DNA of 64,000 bases, from the NCBI GenBank assembly GCA_037976565.1, contig CP137670.1:558001-622000 (forward strand). The letters are read 5' to 3'. The notes beneath the pieces are model-generated. The model searched no databases, was not told the origin of the DNA, and worked only from the letters and a program-made list of their open reading frames with translations. Source of the stretch: Mesocentrotus franciscanus. Its lineage: Eukaryota > Echinodermata > Echinoidea > Camarodonta > Strongylocentrotidae. The translations under genes were made by a program, and so were the position numbers. This document shows positions 1 to 12,350 of this stretch, one piece after another. The first letter of the stretch is position 1, and the number at the start of each line of letters is the position of its first letter.

Positions 1-1740
1 ACATGTACATGCATAAGCTCATTGACATAACATGATGGAACTGAAAAGATAATAATACAAAATTATGAAATCTTCTAATTTATTCCACAATACACACATG
101 TACATGTATGTTAATTTCAATTAAACTGTTCTGTAGTTGTGATGTGATGTGGACAACCCTCGCATTTGCATTTATTGACAAGAAAAATGCATTACAGGAT
201 AAGAGAAATGTAATTGCTTTGGGAATACTTTCTTGGTGTCTTCTAATTTTCCCTTTCCTTGCCAGTTAGAGTGAATATTGCAAAGAAGAGTAATTAATCA
301 ATCAGCACTTTTTCTATCTCTAAGTCCTCCAAACTATATTAGCTATAGAAACTACATGTACATGTACAAGATTTGATATACACATGCACATTTAGATAGT
401 TTGCTGACATTTAAAAAAAATCCATTACTTATTGCATCTGTGGACAAAATAGTATCTCATTTGACAACATACATTTTAGTTGATAGAGAATATATTTTCC
501 AATCTTGAAGTAATTATCCTATCCCTTTACCTCAATCTTTCATTATTCTTTACACTACCATTCTGAAAACGTATAAAATCTTTGCTTTAAAAAAAACGTC
601 AGAGCATTATGTTGAATTATAAATGTGCAATAATTACAGCTTTGAAACCAAGAAAGAATCATATGCAACAAACATACTGTACATGTTCACATCATTATGG
701 ATACTCTTGCATACAAAAAGAAATTTGAAGCTATCCTCCCATTTTTTCTTCTAAATATCCCATGAGGTATAAAATACCTTTTAGATTCAATGGCGATTTA
801 ATTCATTCATTGATGTAATTACACATAAGCATACTGAAATATTGCCAATTAAAAAGCATTGTTTATGTGCTATAAAGCAACATTAATGGTGGGACTATTC
901 CTTTTGAAGGAAAGGATAAATGATCCAATATAATGTCTAACTATCTGATTCTTGGCTTCAAGATCCAATATAATCAGTGCACTTTTGAATGGATGGTGTT
1001 CGTTCCCGACTGCAAGGCTGCACATGTGTGTTACTTGATTGAAGGATTTTATTGAATATTATCCATTCTCACAGTCCAAAGACTGAATTGCAATGGTAAC
1101 AACAGTTGGCAATATATATACTGTACATGATAAAAGCAATTAAACAATAATTATTAAAGCAGTCCAAGCAATCAACAATGAAATTCAAATAAAAGTGATC
1201 AAATGACAATAATAATGACAACTTTTGTTAAGTTTGACTACCGTAATAAGCAATGAAAATTTAAACTTAAACATTCTAAAAATATACTATTGAAATTAAC
1301 ATTAAAACCATTACTATTAAAAATTTGACAGGCAGAAGGGTTGATTTTGTGTCATTGGTAGAAAATATTGGAAATATTGGAATCAAATTTCGTAATGAAA
1401 TAAGAAATAATGTGAATAATATTGCAAATTTGCGAATAATATTAAAATTTGTTGATAATAAAAATTAAACAAACATATTGCACTGGCTAAATCCTCTGTG
1501 ATCTGTGTGAATTTGTTCATATTCCAATCATAGTCGTTATTAAAAATCCGATGCGATTAATATAAATATTAATTCACAATTAAATAGGAAATAATTGAAA
1601 ATTGATTACAAAATTCAATTATTAAACACCTATTGCACAATCACTGGCAAATACACCCCAAAAGGTTTTTATGCATCTCACTATACATGTATATTACAGC
1701 AAGAGTGAATGTCAGACAAACAAAATTAATGACATCAGAA

Positions 1741-2639
1741 AAAATGTTCATTCAGAGTCCTTACCAAGTAAGGAAGAGTGTTTTTTTTTAGTCTTTCTGT
1801 TCGGCATTTAAAGTCTCTCAATCTTTCACTATGTCTCAACCGTCGATTCCTGCTCTGCATCTCTATGAGCCAGTCGCGAAAGTGCTTGTAAAGCGATTCT
1901 GTGAACCTTAGGGCAAGATGTTCCCATCTGTCAGAGAGGGATTGCAGACCTGAAATCTAGAGGGCATGTTCATAGCTGTGGTATCAATCATGAAAAATGA
2001 TACGGAGGGCTCTTTTCTGGACTCTCTCGATATCATTGGCCTGTTCAGATGTAATGGATAAATTCCAAACTGGAACACAGTACTCAAGCACAGGTTGAAT
2101 GTAGCACGTATAAATAGTGAGGAGGTCTTCCATAGGGGCGGGATAACGCTTTAGGGCCCGAATGACGTAGAATTTTCTCAATGCCCTGCCTGTGATATCA
2201 CGAACGTGGCTGTCCCAACGTAGGTTATGCTGCAGTATGACACCCGAAGCTTTAGCTCTTTGACTCCGTGCAGAGTTGCATCATCTGACTCAAGAAGCAA
2301 AGGTGGAGGTTCGGTCTGTGAGAAGGACACTCTCATCAATTTGCACTTTGACGAGTTGATGCGAAGTTCGTTATCCGAACACCACTGATGGAACAGAGCA
2401 GCTCTTTGCTTGACCTAGTCTGCGGCTTTCCGCGGAAGATATATCATCGACATATTTCCATCTGGATATATACCTGCTGCATCTGTCAATACGTCATTAA
2501 TCAACACAAGGAAAATTGCTGGCCCAAGGCGAGTACCCTGGGGTACACCTCCAACTGGAGAAAGAGAAGATGAAAGTACTCCGTTGTATCTTGTCATCCG
2601 TTCTCGTCCATGAAGAAAGCTACTGATACATGGCAGCCT
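1741..2639 (-). pseudogene. Decayed non-LTR retrotransposon reverse transcriptase, copy A
   Basis: On the minus strand this encodes pieces of the RT and C-terminal region of a LINE polyprotein, an enzyme that copies element RNA into DNA at the target site. Visible in order: a SSFLHGR block, the GGVPQGTRLGP block typical of RT, a YVDD catalytic box in a shifted frame, a WCSDNELRINSSKC block, and a C-terminal stretch with YIQPVLEYCVPVW and VQKRALRII. Frameshifts and stops interrupt it. Copy-specific changes are CGA to TGA after FHD (near 1988) and Trp to Cys just before the SSFLHGR block. The 5' half (endonuclease and early RT) is missing. The jockey/CR1 group is likely; the exact clade is not determined. 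Confidence 0.85.
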
Positions 2640-5480
2640 GCATAGAGAAATAAGAAAATGATAGTATGGATAGTAAAAATACAATCATGCAAACAAATCA
2701 AATGGATTCTATTGGGGTTTTACAAAAGGTCTCAAATAAAATAAAAATTCATATCAATTCTATATTAACCTAGCAATTAAAGTGGGATAGATCTCTATTT
2801 CAAATTCATGTATGCTCCAAAGCCTTTCTTTTAGGAATGAATGAATGCATCTAATTAAGTTAATTAAATTCTAATTAAAATAACCATCACATCACAAGTA
2901 CACAAACTGATCAATATCGAACATGTCATTATATCAAATCCCTATACATGTATTGTATATCATTCTTCATATACATGTACATGTACATGTACAGTGTATA
3001 GAGAGAATGACTGGAAATTCAATTTTCAATATATATTTAATGGGTATCCTCCTTCAAATGTGGAAAAGATTCTCTTATACTGTAACCCCTTTGACATAAT
3101 AATCTAATGGCCACAGCATGTTGAAAAGTAAGGCATTTTTCTATCTACACATAGTGTATAATTTTGAACAAAAAATACTTTAAATTTGTCATGGATTCAG
3201 TCTTTCAGGCAAGTTCAGCTAAGGCAAGATTAGGATGGGTACTTTGGAGGAATACATGAATGGTGCCACTTGTTGCTTTCCTCTTTCTGTAAATAGGGTT
3301 TAATTGAAAATATTACATTACATGTGCATATTTATAGTTTAATAGAACCATTATCATAGATTAGCAGGATATCTTCCTGACTATCACAAAGTTTAAGGCT
3401 GAGTGGTAGTAGTACATGTAGGTACATAACAATTCCAGTACTGTTTAATTAGAGTTAGCATTACAACAGTTGTACATTTTTATACAGTAGGCTTGCGGGT
3501 GCACCATGTGAGAGAGAGGAGGATTGAGGAGTTCTGAAAGAACTCTACTCTTGTAAATTTTATCATGAATATGAAAATGTGAACTTGCAAAGAGTAAACT
3601 TTAATGCATTACAATGAATCTTTAAGTGTTTAATTATATTGCAAAAGTGTATTGGAAAAAGAGGGAGGGTTCACTACACACACTGATGGAATTTGGTTAT
3701 CAAAGGGGAAGTCTACCTTGATATTATGATGGTTTTGAGAAAAGCAGAAAAATTACACACAAAACTCAGGGAAAGTTTGAGGAAAATCTGATAAAGTTAT
3801 GAATCCTTAAAGTCTTAAATGACTAAACAACATGTCTGCAACTACCTAACAAAAAGGAAAACAGATCAACTACAGGCAATTTCAATGGCCTTGCAGGGTT
3901 TATCTGTAGAAACTTGCAAACATTACAAAGATGTATTATAGAATCACTGAGAACATGATTTTATATGGGATGTACAACAATAGGGTATTGAAATTGCCTG
4001 AGTTGATTTTTTGAAAGTTGTTTCAATGGTGTTAAAAGCAAATTGGCATCTTGTGAATGGTGTAGACTTTATTTTAGTAACATTCCATTTGCAATTTCTT
4101 AATTAAGGCTACGAACATCACTGTTATGATAATTGTAGATCTATCACATCCAAGATGACAAGTGACATTTGAAATTAGATTTATATTTGGCTTCCTACAC
4201 AATTAATCATAGAATGTCTCAAATTTATCCACTTTCTGTTTCGGCTATGTGTATACATGGTCTCTCTTGCTCCCTATTAGTACTCTGCAAGCACAGACCC
4301 AATATTTACCACTTCATTACAAAAATATATTGTGTCTTGAGTGAAGCCTAAACTGGTTCCTACTGCTTAGCCTGGGCTGCGTTCTTAGTCTTCTAGCTCA
4401 GATCCTCTCTTCCACACTTCATTTCATTATCGCAATTTGTTATATCTTCTGGGTTACATATCCCCATTTTATGTGAATCATGCATTATGTTGCATATTAA
4501 TGACTGAAGAAAGCAAGTTTTAAATTTTAAATTAAAAGTTCTAAGCATACATGAAAGTCAAAGGGCTGGCTCAAAGAGATAGGAGCCAGAAAAAAAAAGG
4601 AAGGGGTGTGGGGAATGGACTCAAACTCATGAGATTTCACAAGAAGACTTTGTGAAAGCAGGTTGTATATACTATAATAAATATACATGTAGTTGTGCTT
4701 TGAATCATCTTCACATGAAAAGGACTACCAAGCTATTATAATTACAAAGTTATGATCATGTTTGTAATATGAAGCACTTTTCAAATGTTACAAATTTACA
4801 TTTTACAATGTCGTTAATATCTCTTTTATAAGAAATAATGGCCATATTTAAAACTTTTAAAAAGGTATGGAGAAACTTAAAGGGCATGTTTAATACAGCA
4901 ATTTTCATACAAGTAAGAGCTGAGAATGGATCATATCAAATCAATGTTTGGTAGTTGTTGCTGAACTTAAAATAAATATTTGAAGAGCTGAATAAGTATG
5001 TTACTTTCTTTTAAATCAATGATGGTTTCGTTTCCAAGAAATAAAGAGTGACTTAAATCAAAAGTTTTTTTTTTTGTGAAATGCAGAACCCACAGTTTTC
5101 TTGTGCACTGATGCCATGCAACATGCTACAGTGTATCTTTGTAACATTTAAAATATGATACGTCTAGAAAAACACATTCCTAACTTTGTAGGTTAGTATT
5201 GATCCTTGTACAATTCAAAAATGGTATTTAGAAAATACTAAGACAGCACTGCCAATGAAATGAATGGATAAGTACTGTTTAAAATGTTTCTAATCAGAAT
5301 CTTGTTGCATATTCTGTTTAGACACCCTGTAGAAACAAAAAATCTTTTTAGTGCAAGTTATGATTATTATTTGGCTTGACATGGAAACTATAGAAACTAT
5401 AAAGTACTGCTATGGACAGTCAGATTTTCTGCAAATTTAGTCTCAAAGTTACTATTCAGTGCATATATTAAATAAACAAG
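2640..5480. other. Non-coding, AT-rich part of segment A
   Basis: No credible coding region. Contains a TACATG repeat run (about 2965-2995), an AAAGGGGAAGTCTACC sequence at about 3703 that also occurs at 52853, and a short inverted-repeat element (3864-4007). The remainder is AT-rich with homopolymer runs. It is mirrored in 8590-11440. Confidence 0.6.
3864..4007. repeat. Small inverted-repeat element, copy A
   Basis: The stretch at 3864-3886 (core CAGGCAATTTCAAT) is repeated inverted at 3987-4007, about 100 bp away, suggesting a short foldback or MITE-like element of about 145 bp. The mirrored copy is at 10086-10228. Confidence 0.5.
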
Positions 5481-5493
5481 GGTAACGCTCTCG

Positions 5494-6298
5494 GTCTCGC
5501 CTGCATTGCACAATTCGATATGATGAAAAATTGAGGTTAGGACATTATTTATAGCAGGCGCCCAAAAATGAAATCCTCTGAATATAATCAGCATTTTGAA
5601 GTGAATATTGACTAAGAATCATCAAAAGAATTCTTTACTATTATTTGTACCAAGATAGATAACTGTCATGAAATATGAACAAATAACAAAAATTGATTAA
5701 TTCATTATGAAAAAGATAATCCAAGTCTACTGACCTAACATGACCTTTGGCCTTGACTTTGCGAGCTGGAATTTGTGTCTTATAATTTGTGATACTTCAT
5801 GACCCTTGGGTATAAGTTTCATGGAATTTGAACAAACACTTTTGATATTATGCTAAAAATTCAAAATCTTGATACCACAACAAAGTCTAAGTTTGCAGAC
5901 CTGAAATGACTTTTGACCTTGACTTTTTAACCTAAAAGACTAATCACATGATTGGTGATACTCGATAACCCTTATGTTCAAGTTTCATGGAATAGGAATG
6001 TATGCTTTCAAAAATTTAACCTCAGGTTAAGATTTTGATGATGATGCCACAACATAGTCTAAGTTTGTTGACCTGAAATGACCTTTGACCTTGACTTTGT
6101 GACCTGAAACTTTCCTCGCATGATAGGGAATACTTGATAACTCTATAGTCCAAGTTTCCTTGAATAAGAACTGATACTTTCAAAATTAAATTAACAATTA
6201 AAAAACTAACATCAGGTTAAGTTTTTGATGTTGACCGTCGCCGCCGCCGTCACCGGAAAAGCGGCGCCTATGTCTCACTTTTGCTACGCAGGCGAGAC
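5494..6298. mobile_element. Inverted-repeat-bounded element with internal tandem units
   Basis: GTCTCGCCTGC occurs at 5494-5504 and inverted at 6288-6298, bounding about 0.8 kb. Between them are three diverged tandem units, each with a GACCTGAAATGACCTTTGAC-like core (about 5728, 5892 and 6065; period about 165-170 bp). Toward the right end is a GC-rich stem made of CCGCCGCCGTC and AAAAGCGGCGCC (6237-6270). There is no coding region. The homology between segments A and B stops inside this element, so the next contig begins in a repeat. The boundaries are inferred from the inverted ends. Confidence 0.5.
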
Positions 6299-6299
6299 A

Positions 6300-7840
6300 A
6301 AAAGTGTATCGGTTCCCAACTTTGGTAGATCCCAATTAAAAATTCATAACCAATATGACTTTGAAATGTATTTAATGATAAAGAGTAACTTTTTTTCTGT
6401 CAAATGATACCCTATTCATAATATTTTTGTCATGGGTGACTGAGCACCAGGGTCTTTAAAAGTGTTGTCAAAATCGCCTTGTACATGTACCAAGTTTTGG
6501 CTGATGGAACGAATGTGGGTCAGGCCATATTTCTTGGGTCTTAAATCCTGTTAAAAGTTAAATTTTGCCTCGTGATTTGGTGCTTCATTGTCTAAAATGA
6601 TGCAATGTATCTAGGCTTTCACAGAATCTTGTTTCAATCCATAGGATAAACTTTTATTATTTTGAACAGCCTACTAACTTCTTGTCAAATATGTACAAGT
6701 TTTCTCTGCTCACTTGTCCACTGCCCTATTTCACATGCGTAAGGAGCATACTGTAAGGTGTTTATCTTGAATACCGGTTTAATAAGCTTTGAAAACTCAA
6801 AGGTTACGAAACAAAATGAAGAAAGAACACATATGATGGTAAGTATCAAAGAAATTGACAGTAGACTTTCATTTAAAAAAAGATAACATTCCAAATAAAC
6901 TTTATCCATTTTGTATCACTCAGTGAGAAGAATTACCTCAAACAAGAGCTGCGAATATCATAAATTTTGCTTGCAATAAGCATTTCTTTGTGTTTGGTTT
7001 GATATCGACACCATTTCTTTTCAACTGCCTAATAGTCAATGTAAATAAATTAGAAATTGTGTCTGGAATGAGATAACACAATCATAATGGCTTTTGATCC
7101 ACATTCAATGCTTCAGTCCATATTTGGTACAAGAGGATTTTGACAATACCGGTACTTTTTGAAAAGCCTGTTGCTCAGTCATCCGTGGCAGCACAATTAT
7201 GAATATGGTAATATTAGACAGCGTATAAGTTACCCTTTTATGATATATGATTCAAGCCAGGTCACATAGGTTACAACTTTCTAACTAGAAGTTACCACAG
7301 TTGGGTACACTTGTTTTTGATACGCACTGTAGAGGTTGTTGCAATCCACAGCAGTCATTGATTTTGCACAGAGGGGTGGGAAAAACAAATTACCACCCTG
7401 AACCCTCTTTAACTTTTTTAAAGACTAAAACCAATGAGCGGATCTACATAATATACCAAACAGAATGGAAATCATACTAGAGTTAAAGAATAACTTGTTA
7501 TATGGACTGGTGTGCATAAGCATAACTTTGACATAGACACACACAAACAAAAATCCAATAACTTTTAAAGGAAGACCAACTATTAATGATTGTATACGCA
7601 TGTACTGTACATGTAGGCAGAAGGGATATCTTTATCACATAGAGCAACAGAGTGGAAATGGGAACAAAATAGACAAACGATTTATTCAAAGGAGAAAAAT
7701 TATGCAAAGAATATCTTTGTAAGGGAATAAATAAAATATATCTACAAAAACAACAACAAACAAAAAGAAATCAGATGAATATTGTTGGAAAGAACATTAA
7801 ATTAAACAGTAAATTCAGAGAATTTATCTATATATTAATG
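6300..7840. other. Non-coding sequence, nothing recognised
   Basis: AT-rich sequence present only once in this window. The short reading frames here have no recognisable motifs. I see no RNA gene or repeat family. Confidence 0.5.
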
Positions 7841-8005
7841 TGAATGTTAAAGTGCTATATGTTTATTCTCTCTATACTCGTTTTATGTTGTATGTATCAT
7901 GTCAAATGTACATTTTATTTATTTTCTCTGTGAATAATGCATGTAAATGCAACAAATTTCCTTTTGGACCAATAATTTGAATTGAATTGAATTAAATTAT
8001 CTTTG
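7840..8005 (+). mobile_element. LINE 3' tail remnant with GAATT repeats
   Basis: The sequence runs through TGCAACAAATTTCCTTTTGG and ends in TTGAATTGAATTGAATT. This resembles the 3' end of CR1/L2/RTE-type LINEs, which commonly carry an AATTTCCCTTTGGGATTAA-like segment followed by a short tandem repeat; that is general knowledge from memory. No coding part is visible upstream, so this would be a strongly 5'-truncated copy. Confidence 0.4.
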
Positions 8006-8018
8006 ATGCAAATTATGC

Positions 8019-8518
8019 NNNNNNNNNNNNNNNNNNNNNNNNNNNNNNNNNNNNNNNNNNNNNNNNNNNNNNNNNNNNNNNNNNNNNNNNNNNNNNNNNN
8101 NNNNNNNNNNNNNNNNNNNNNNNNNNNNNNNNNNNNNNNNNNNNNNNNNNNNNNNNNNNNNNNNNNNNNNNNNNNNNNNNNNNNNNNNNNNNNNNNNNNN
8201 NNNNNNNNNNNNNNNNNNNNNNNNNNNNNNNNNNNNNNNNNNNNNNNNNNNNNNNNNNNNNNNNNNNNNNNNNNNNNNNNNNNNNNNNNNNNNNNNNNNN
8301 NNNNNNNNNNNNNNNNNNNNNNNNNNNNNNNNNNNNNNNNNNNNNNNNNNNNNNNNNNNNNNNNNNNNNNNNNNNNNNNNNNNNNNNNNNNNNNNNNNNN
8401 NNNNNNNNNNNNNNNNNNNNNNNNNNNNNNNNNNNNNNNNNNNNNNNNNNNNNNNNNNNNNNNNNNNNNNNNNNNNNNNNNNNNNNNNNNNNNNNNNNNN
8501 NNNNNNNNNNNNNNNNNN
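8019..8518. other. Assembly gap, exactly 500 N
   Basis: A run of exactly 500 N. Fixed 500-base spacers are a convention of some scaffolding programs, so the true distance is unknown. Reading frames running through it are meaningless. Segment B begins one base after the gap; the left contig runs 2.47 kb past the end of the homologous segment A before the gap. Confidence 0.99.
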
Positions 8519-10085
8519 TTAATGTCCTAACCTCAATTTTTCATCATATCGAATTGTGCAATGCAGGCGAGACCGAGAGCGTTACCCTTGTTTATTTAAT
8601 ATATGCACTGAATAGTAACTTTGAGACTAAATTTGCAGAAAATCTGACTGTCCATAGCAGTACTTTATAGTTTCTATAGTTTCCATGTCAAGCCAAATAA
8701 TAATCATAACTTGCACTAAAAGATTTTTGTTTCTACAGGGTGTCTAAACAGAATATGCAACAAGATTCTGATTAGAAACATTTTAAACAGTACTTATCCA
8801 TTCATTTCATTGGCAGTGCTGTCTTAGTATTTTCTAAATACCATTTTTGAATTGTACAAGGATCAATACTAACCTACAAAGTTAGGAATGTGTTTTTTCT
8901 AGACGTATCATATTTTAAATGTTACAAAGATACACTGTAGCATGTTGCATGGCATCAGTGCACAAGAAAACTGTGGGTTCTGCATTTCACAAAAAAAACT
9001 TTTGATTTAAGTCACTCTTTTATTTCTTGGAAACGAAACCATCATTGATTTAAAAGAAAGTAACATACTTATTCAGCTCTTCAAATATTTATTTTAAGTT
9101 CAGCAACAACTACCAAACATTGATTTGATATGATCCATTCTCAGCTCTTACTTGTATGAAAATTGCTGTATTAAACATGCCCTTTAAGTTTCTCCATACC
9201 TTTTAAAAGTTTTAAATATGGCCATTATTTCTTATAAAAGAGATATTAACGACATTAAAATTACCTTAATAATTGTAAAATGTAAATTTGTAACATTTGA
9301 AAAGTGCTTCATATTACAAACATGATCATAACTTTGTAATTATAATAGCTTGGTAGTCCTTTTCATGTGAAGATGATTCAAAGCACAACTACATGTATAT
9401 TTATTATAGTATATACACCCTGCTTTCACAAAGTCTTCTTGTGAAATCTCATGAGTTTGAGTCCAATTCCCCCACACCCCCATCCTTTCTTTTTTTTTCT
9501 GGCTCCTATCTCTTTGAGCCAGCCCTTTGACTTTCATGTATGCTTAGAACTTTTTAATTTAAAATTTAAAACTTGCTTTCTTCAGTCATTAATATGCAAC
9601 ATAATGCATGATTCACATAAAATGGGGATATGTAACCCAGAAGATATAACAAATTGCGATAATGAAATGAAGTGTGGAAGAGAGGATCTGAGCTAGAAGA
9701 CTAAGAACGCAGCCCAGGCTAAGCAGTAGGAACCAGTTTAGGCTTCACTCAAGACACAATATATTTTTTTGTAATGAAGTGGTAAATATTGGGTCTGTGC
9801 TTGCAGAGTACTAATAGGGGAGCAAGAGAGACCATGTATACACATAGCCGAAACAGAAAGTGGATAAATTTGAGACATTCTATGATTAATTGTGTAGGAA
9901 GCCAAATATAAATCTAATTTCAAATGTCACTTGTCATCTTGGATGTGATAGATCTACAATTATCATAACAGTGATGTTCGTAGCCTTAATTAAGAAATTG
10001 CAAATGGAATGTTACTAAAATAAAGTCTACACCATTCACAAGATGCCAATTTGCTTTTAACACCATTGAAACAACTTTCAAAAAA

Positions 10086-10228
10086 ATCAACTCAGGCAAT
10101 TTCAATACCCTATTGTTGTACATCCCATATAAAATCATGTTCTCAGTGATTCTATAATACATCTTTGTAATGTTTGCAAGTTTCTACAGATAAACCCTGC
10201 AAGGCCATTGAAATTGCCTGTAGTTGAT
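10086..10228. repeat. Small inverted-repeat element, copy B
   Basis: Mirror copy of the foldback at 3864-4007, with the same CAGGCAATTTCAAT arms. No target duplication could be identified. Confidence 0.5.
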
Positions 10229-11443
10229 TTGTTTTCCTTTTGTTAGGTAGTTGCAGACATGTTGTTTAGTCATTTAAGACTTTAAGGATTCATAACTTTA
10301 TATTTTATCAGATTTTCCTCAAACTTTCCCTGAGTTTTGTGTGTAATTTTTCTGCTTTCTCAAAACCATCATAATATCAAGGTAGACTTCCCCTTTGATA
10401 ACCAAATTCCATCAGTGTGTGTAGTGAACCTCCCTCTTTTTCCAATACACTTTTGCAATATAATTAAACACTTAAAGATTCATTGTAATGCATTAAAGTT
10501 TACTCTTTGCAAGTTCACATTTTCATATTCATGATAAAATTTACAAGAGTAGAGTTCTTTCAGAACTCCTCAATCCTCCTCTCTCTCATGGTGCACCCGC
10601 AAGCCTACTGTATAAAAATGTACAACTGTTGTAATGCTAACTCTAATTAAACAGTACTGGAATTGTTATGTACCTACATGTACTACTACCACTCAGCCTT
10701 AAACTTTGTGATAGTCAGGAAGATATCCTGCTAATCTATGATAATGGTTCTATTAAACTATAAATATGCACATGTAATGTAATATTTTCAATTAAACCTA
10801 TTTACAGAAAGAGGAAACAAGTGGCACCATTCATGTATTCCTCCAAAGTACCCATCCTAATCTTGCCTTAGCTGAACTTGCCTGAAAGACTGAATCCATG
10901 ACAAATTTAAAGTATTTTTTGTTCAAAATTATACACTATGTGTAGATAGAAAAAATGCCTTACTTTTCAACATGCTGTGGCCATTAGATTATTATGTCAA
11001 AGGGGTTACAGTATAAGAGAATCTTTTCCACATTTGAAGGAGGATACCCATTAAATATATATTGAAAATTGAATTTCCAGTCATTCTCTATACACTGTAC
11101 ATGTACATGTATATGAAGAATGATATACAATACATGTATAGGGATTTGATATAATGACATGTTCGATATTGATCAGTTTGTGTACTTGTGATGTGATGGT
11201 TATTTTAATTAGAATTTAATTAACTTAATTAGATGCATTCATTCATTCCTAAAAGAAAGGCTTTGGAGCATACATGAATTTGAAATAGAGATCTATCCCA
11301 CTTTAATTGTTAGGTTAATATAGAATTGATATGAATTTTTATTTTATTTGAGACCTTTTGTAAAACCCCAATAGAATCCATTTGATTTGTTTGCACGATT
11401 GTATTTTTACTATCCATACTATCATTTTCTTATTTCTCTATGC

Positions 11444-12350
11444 AGGCTGCCATGGATCAGTAGCTTTCTTCATGGACGAGAACGGATGACAAGATACATG
11501 TACAACGGAGTACTTTCATCTTCTCTTTCTCCAGTTGGAGGTGTACCCCAGGGTACTCGCCTTGGGCCAGCAATTTTCCTTGTGTTGATTAATGACGTAT
11601 TGACAGATGCAGCAGGTATATATCCAGATGGAAATATGTCGATGATATATCTTCCGCGGAAAGCCGCAGACTAGGTCAAGCAAAGAGCTGCTCTGTTCCA
11701 TCAGTGGTGTTCGGATAACGAACTTCGCATCAACTCGTCAAAGTGCAAATTGATGAGAGTGTCCTTCTCATAGACCGAACCTCCACCTTTGCTTCTTGAG
11801 TCAGATGATGCAACTCTGCACGGAGTCAAAGAGCTAAAGCTTCGGGTGTCATACTGCAGCATAACCTACGTTGGGACAGCCACGTTCGTGATATCACAGG
11901 CAGGGCATTGAGAAAATTCTACGTCATTCGGGCCCTAAAGCGTTATCCCGCCCCTATGGAAGACCTCCTCACTATTTATACGTGCTACATTCAACCTGTG
12001 CTTGAGTACTGTGTTCCAGTTTGGAATTTATCCATTACATCTGAACAGGCCAATGATATCGAGAGAGTCCAGAAAAGAGCCCTCCGTATCATTTTTCATG
12101 ATCGATACCACAGCTATGAACATGCCCTCTAGATTTCAGGTCTGCAATCCCTCTCTGACAGATGGGAACATCTTGCCCTAAGGTTCACAGAATCGCTTTA
12201 CAAGCACTTTCGCGACTGGCTCATAGAGATGCAGAGCACGAATCGACGGTTGAGACATAGTGAAAGATTGAGAGACTTTAAATGCCGAACAGAAAGACTA
12301 AAAAAAAACACTCTTCCTTACTTGGTAAGGACTCTGAATGAACATTTTTC
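11444..12350 (+). pseudogene. Decayed non-LTR retrotransposon reverse transcriptase, copy B
   Basis: Same remnant as at 1741-2639, on the plus strand. The block SSFLHGR then GGVPQGTRLGP and INDVL reads in one frame from 11444. The catalytic YVDD box (codons at 11635-11646, preceded by Trp-Lys) is in a different frame, so there is an indel between about 11600 and 11629. The reading returns for HQWCSDNELRINSSKC, then meets a TAG near 11770 that is CAG in copies A and C. Another frame change near 11845 leads into the conserved C-terminal region at 11908-12132, ended by TAG within EHAL*ISG. The final block, with RTERLKKNTLP (12229-12350), resembles LINE ORF2 C-termini. The fragment begins right after a splice-acceptor-like TATGCAG. 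Confidence 0.87.

Larger units (their letters stand above)
1..5547 (+). repeat. Segment A: left arm of a 5.5-kb inverted duplication
   Basis: Bases 1-5547 match the reverse complement of 8520-14089 along their whole length; base 1 pairs with 14089 and base 5547 with 8520. Bases 1-2415 also match 61585-64000 directly. The match to segment B is close but not perfect: there are scattered substitutions, homopolymer length changes, a 6-bp indel inside the RT remnant and an indel of about 22 bp near 4805 (B has extra sequence near 9255-9280). The segment holds a decayed LINE RT (1741-2639), AT-rich sequence and the start of a tandem-repeat element. It starts at the window edge, so it probably extends further left. 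Read directly from the sequence; allelic contigs or a true duplication are both possible. Confidence 0.97.

Noticed and set aside
8003..8530. Long open frame across the first N gap
   Set aside because: Nearly all of it is N; it only reflects undefined sequence. The same applies to the four frames at about 57640-58345.
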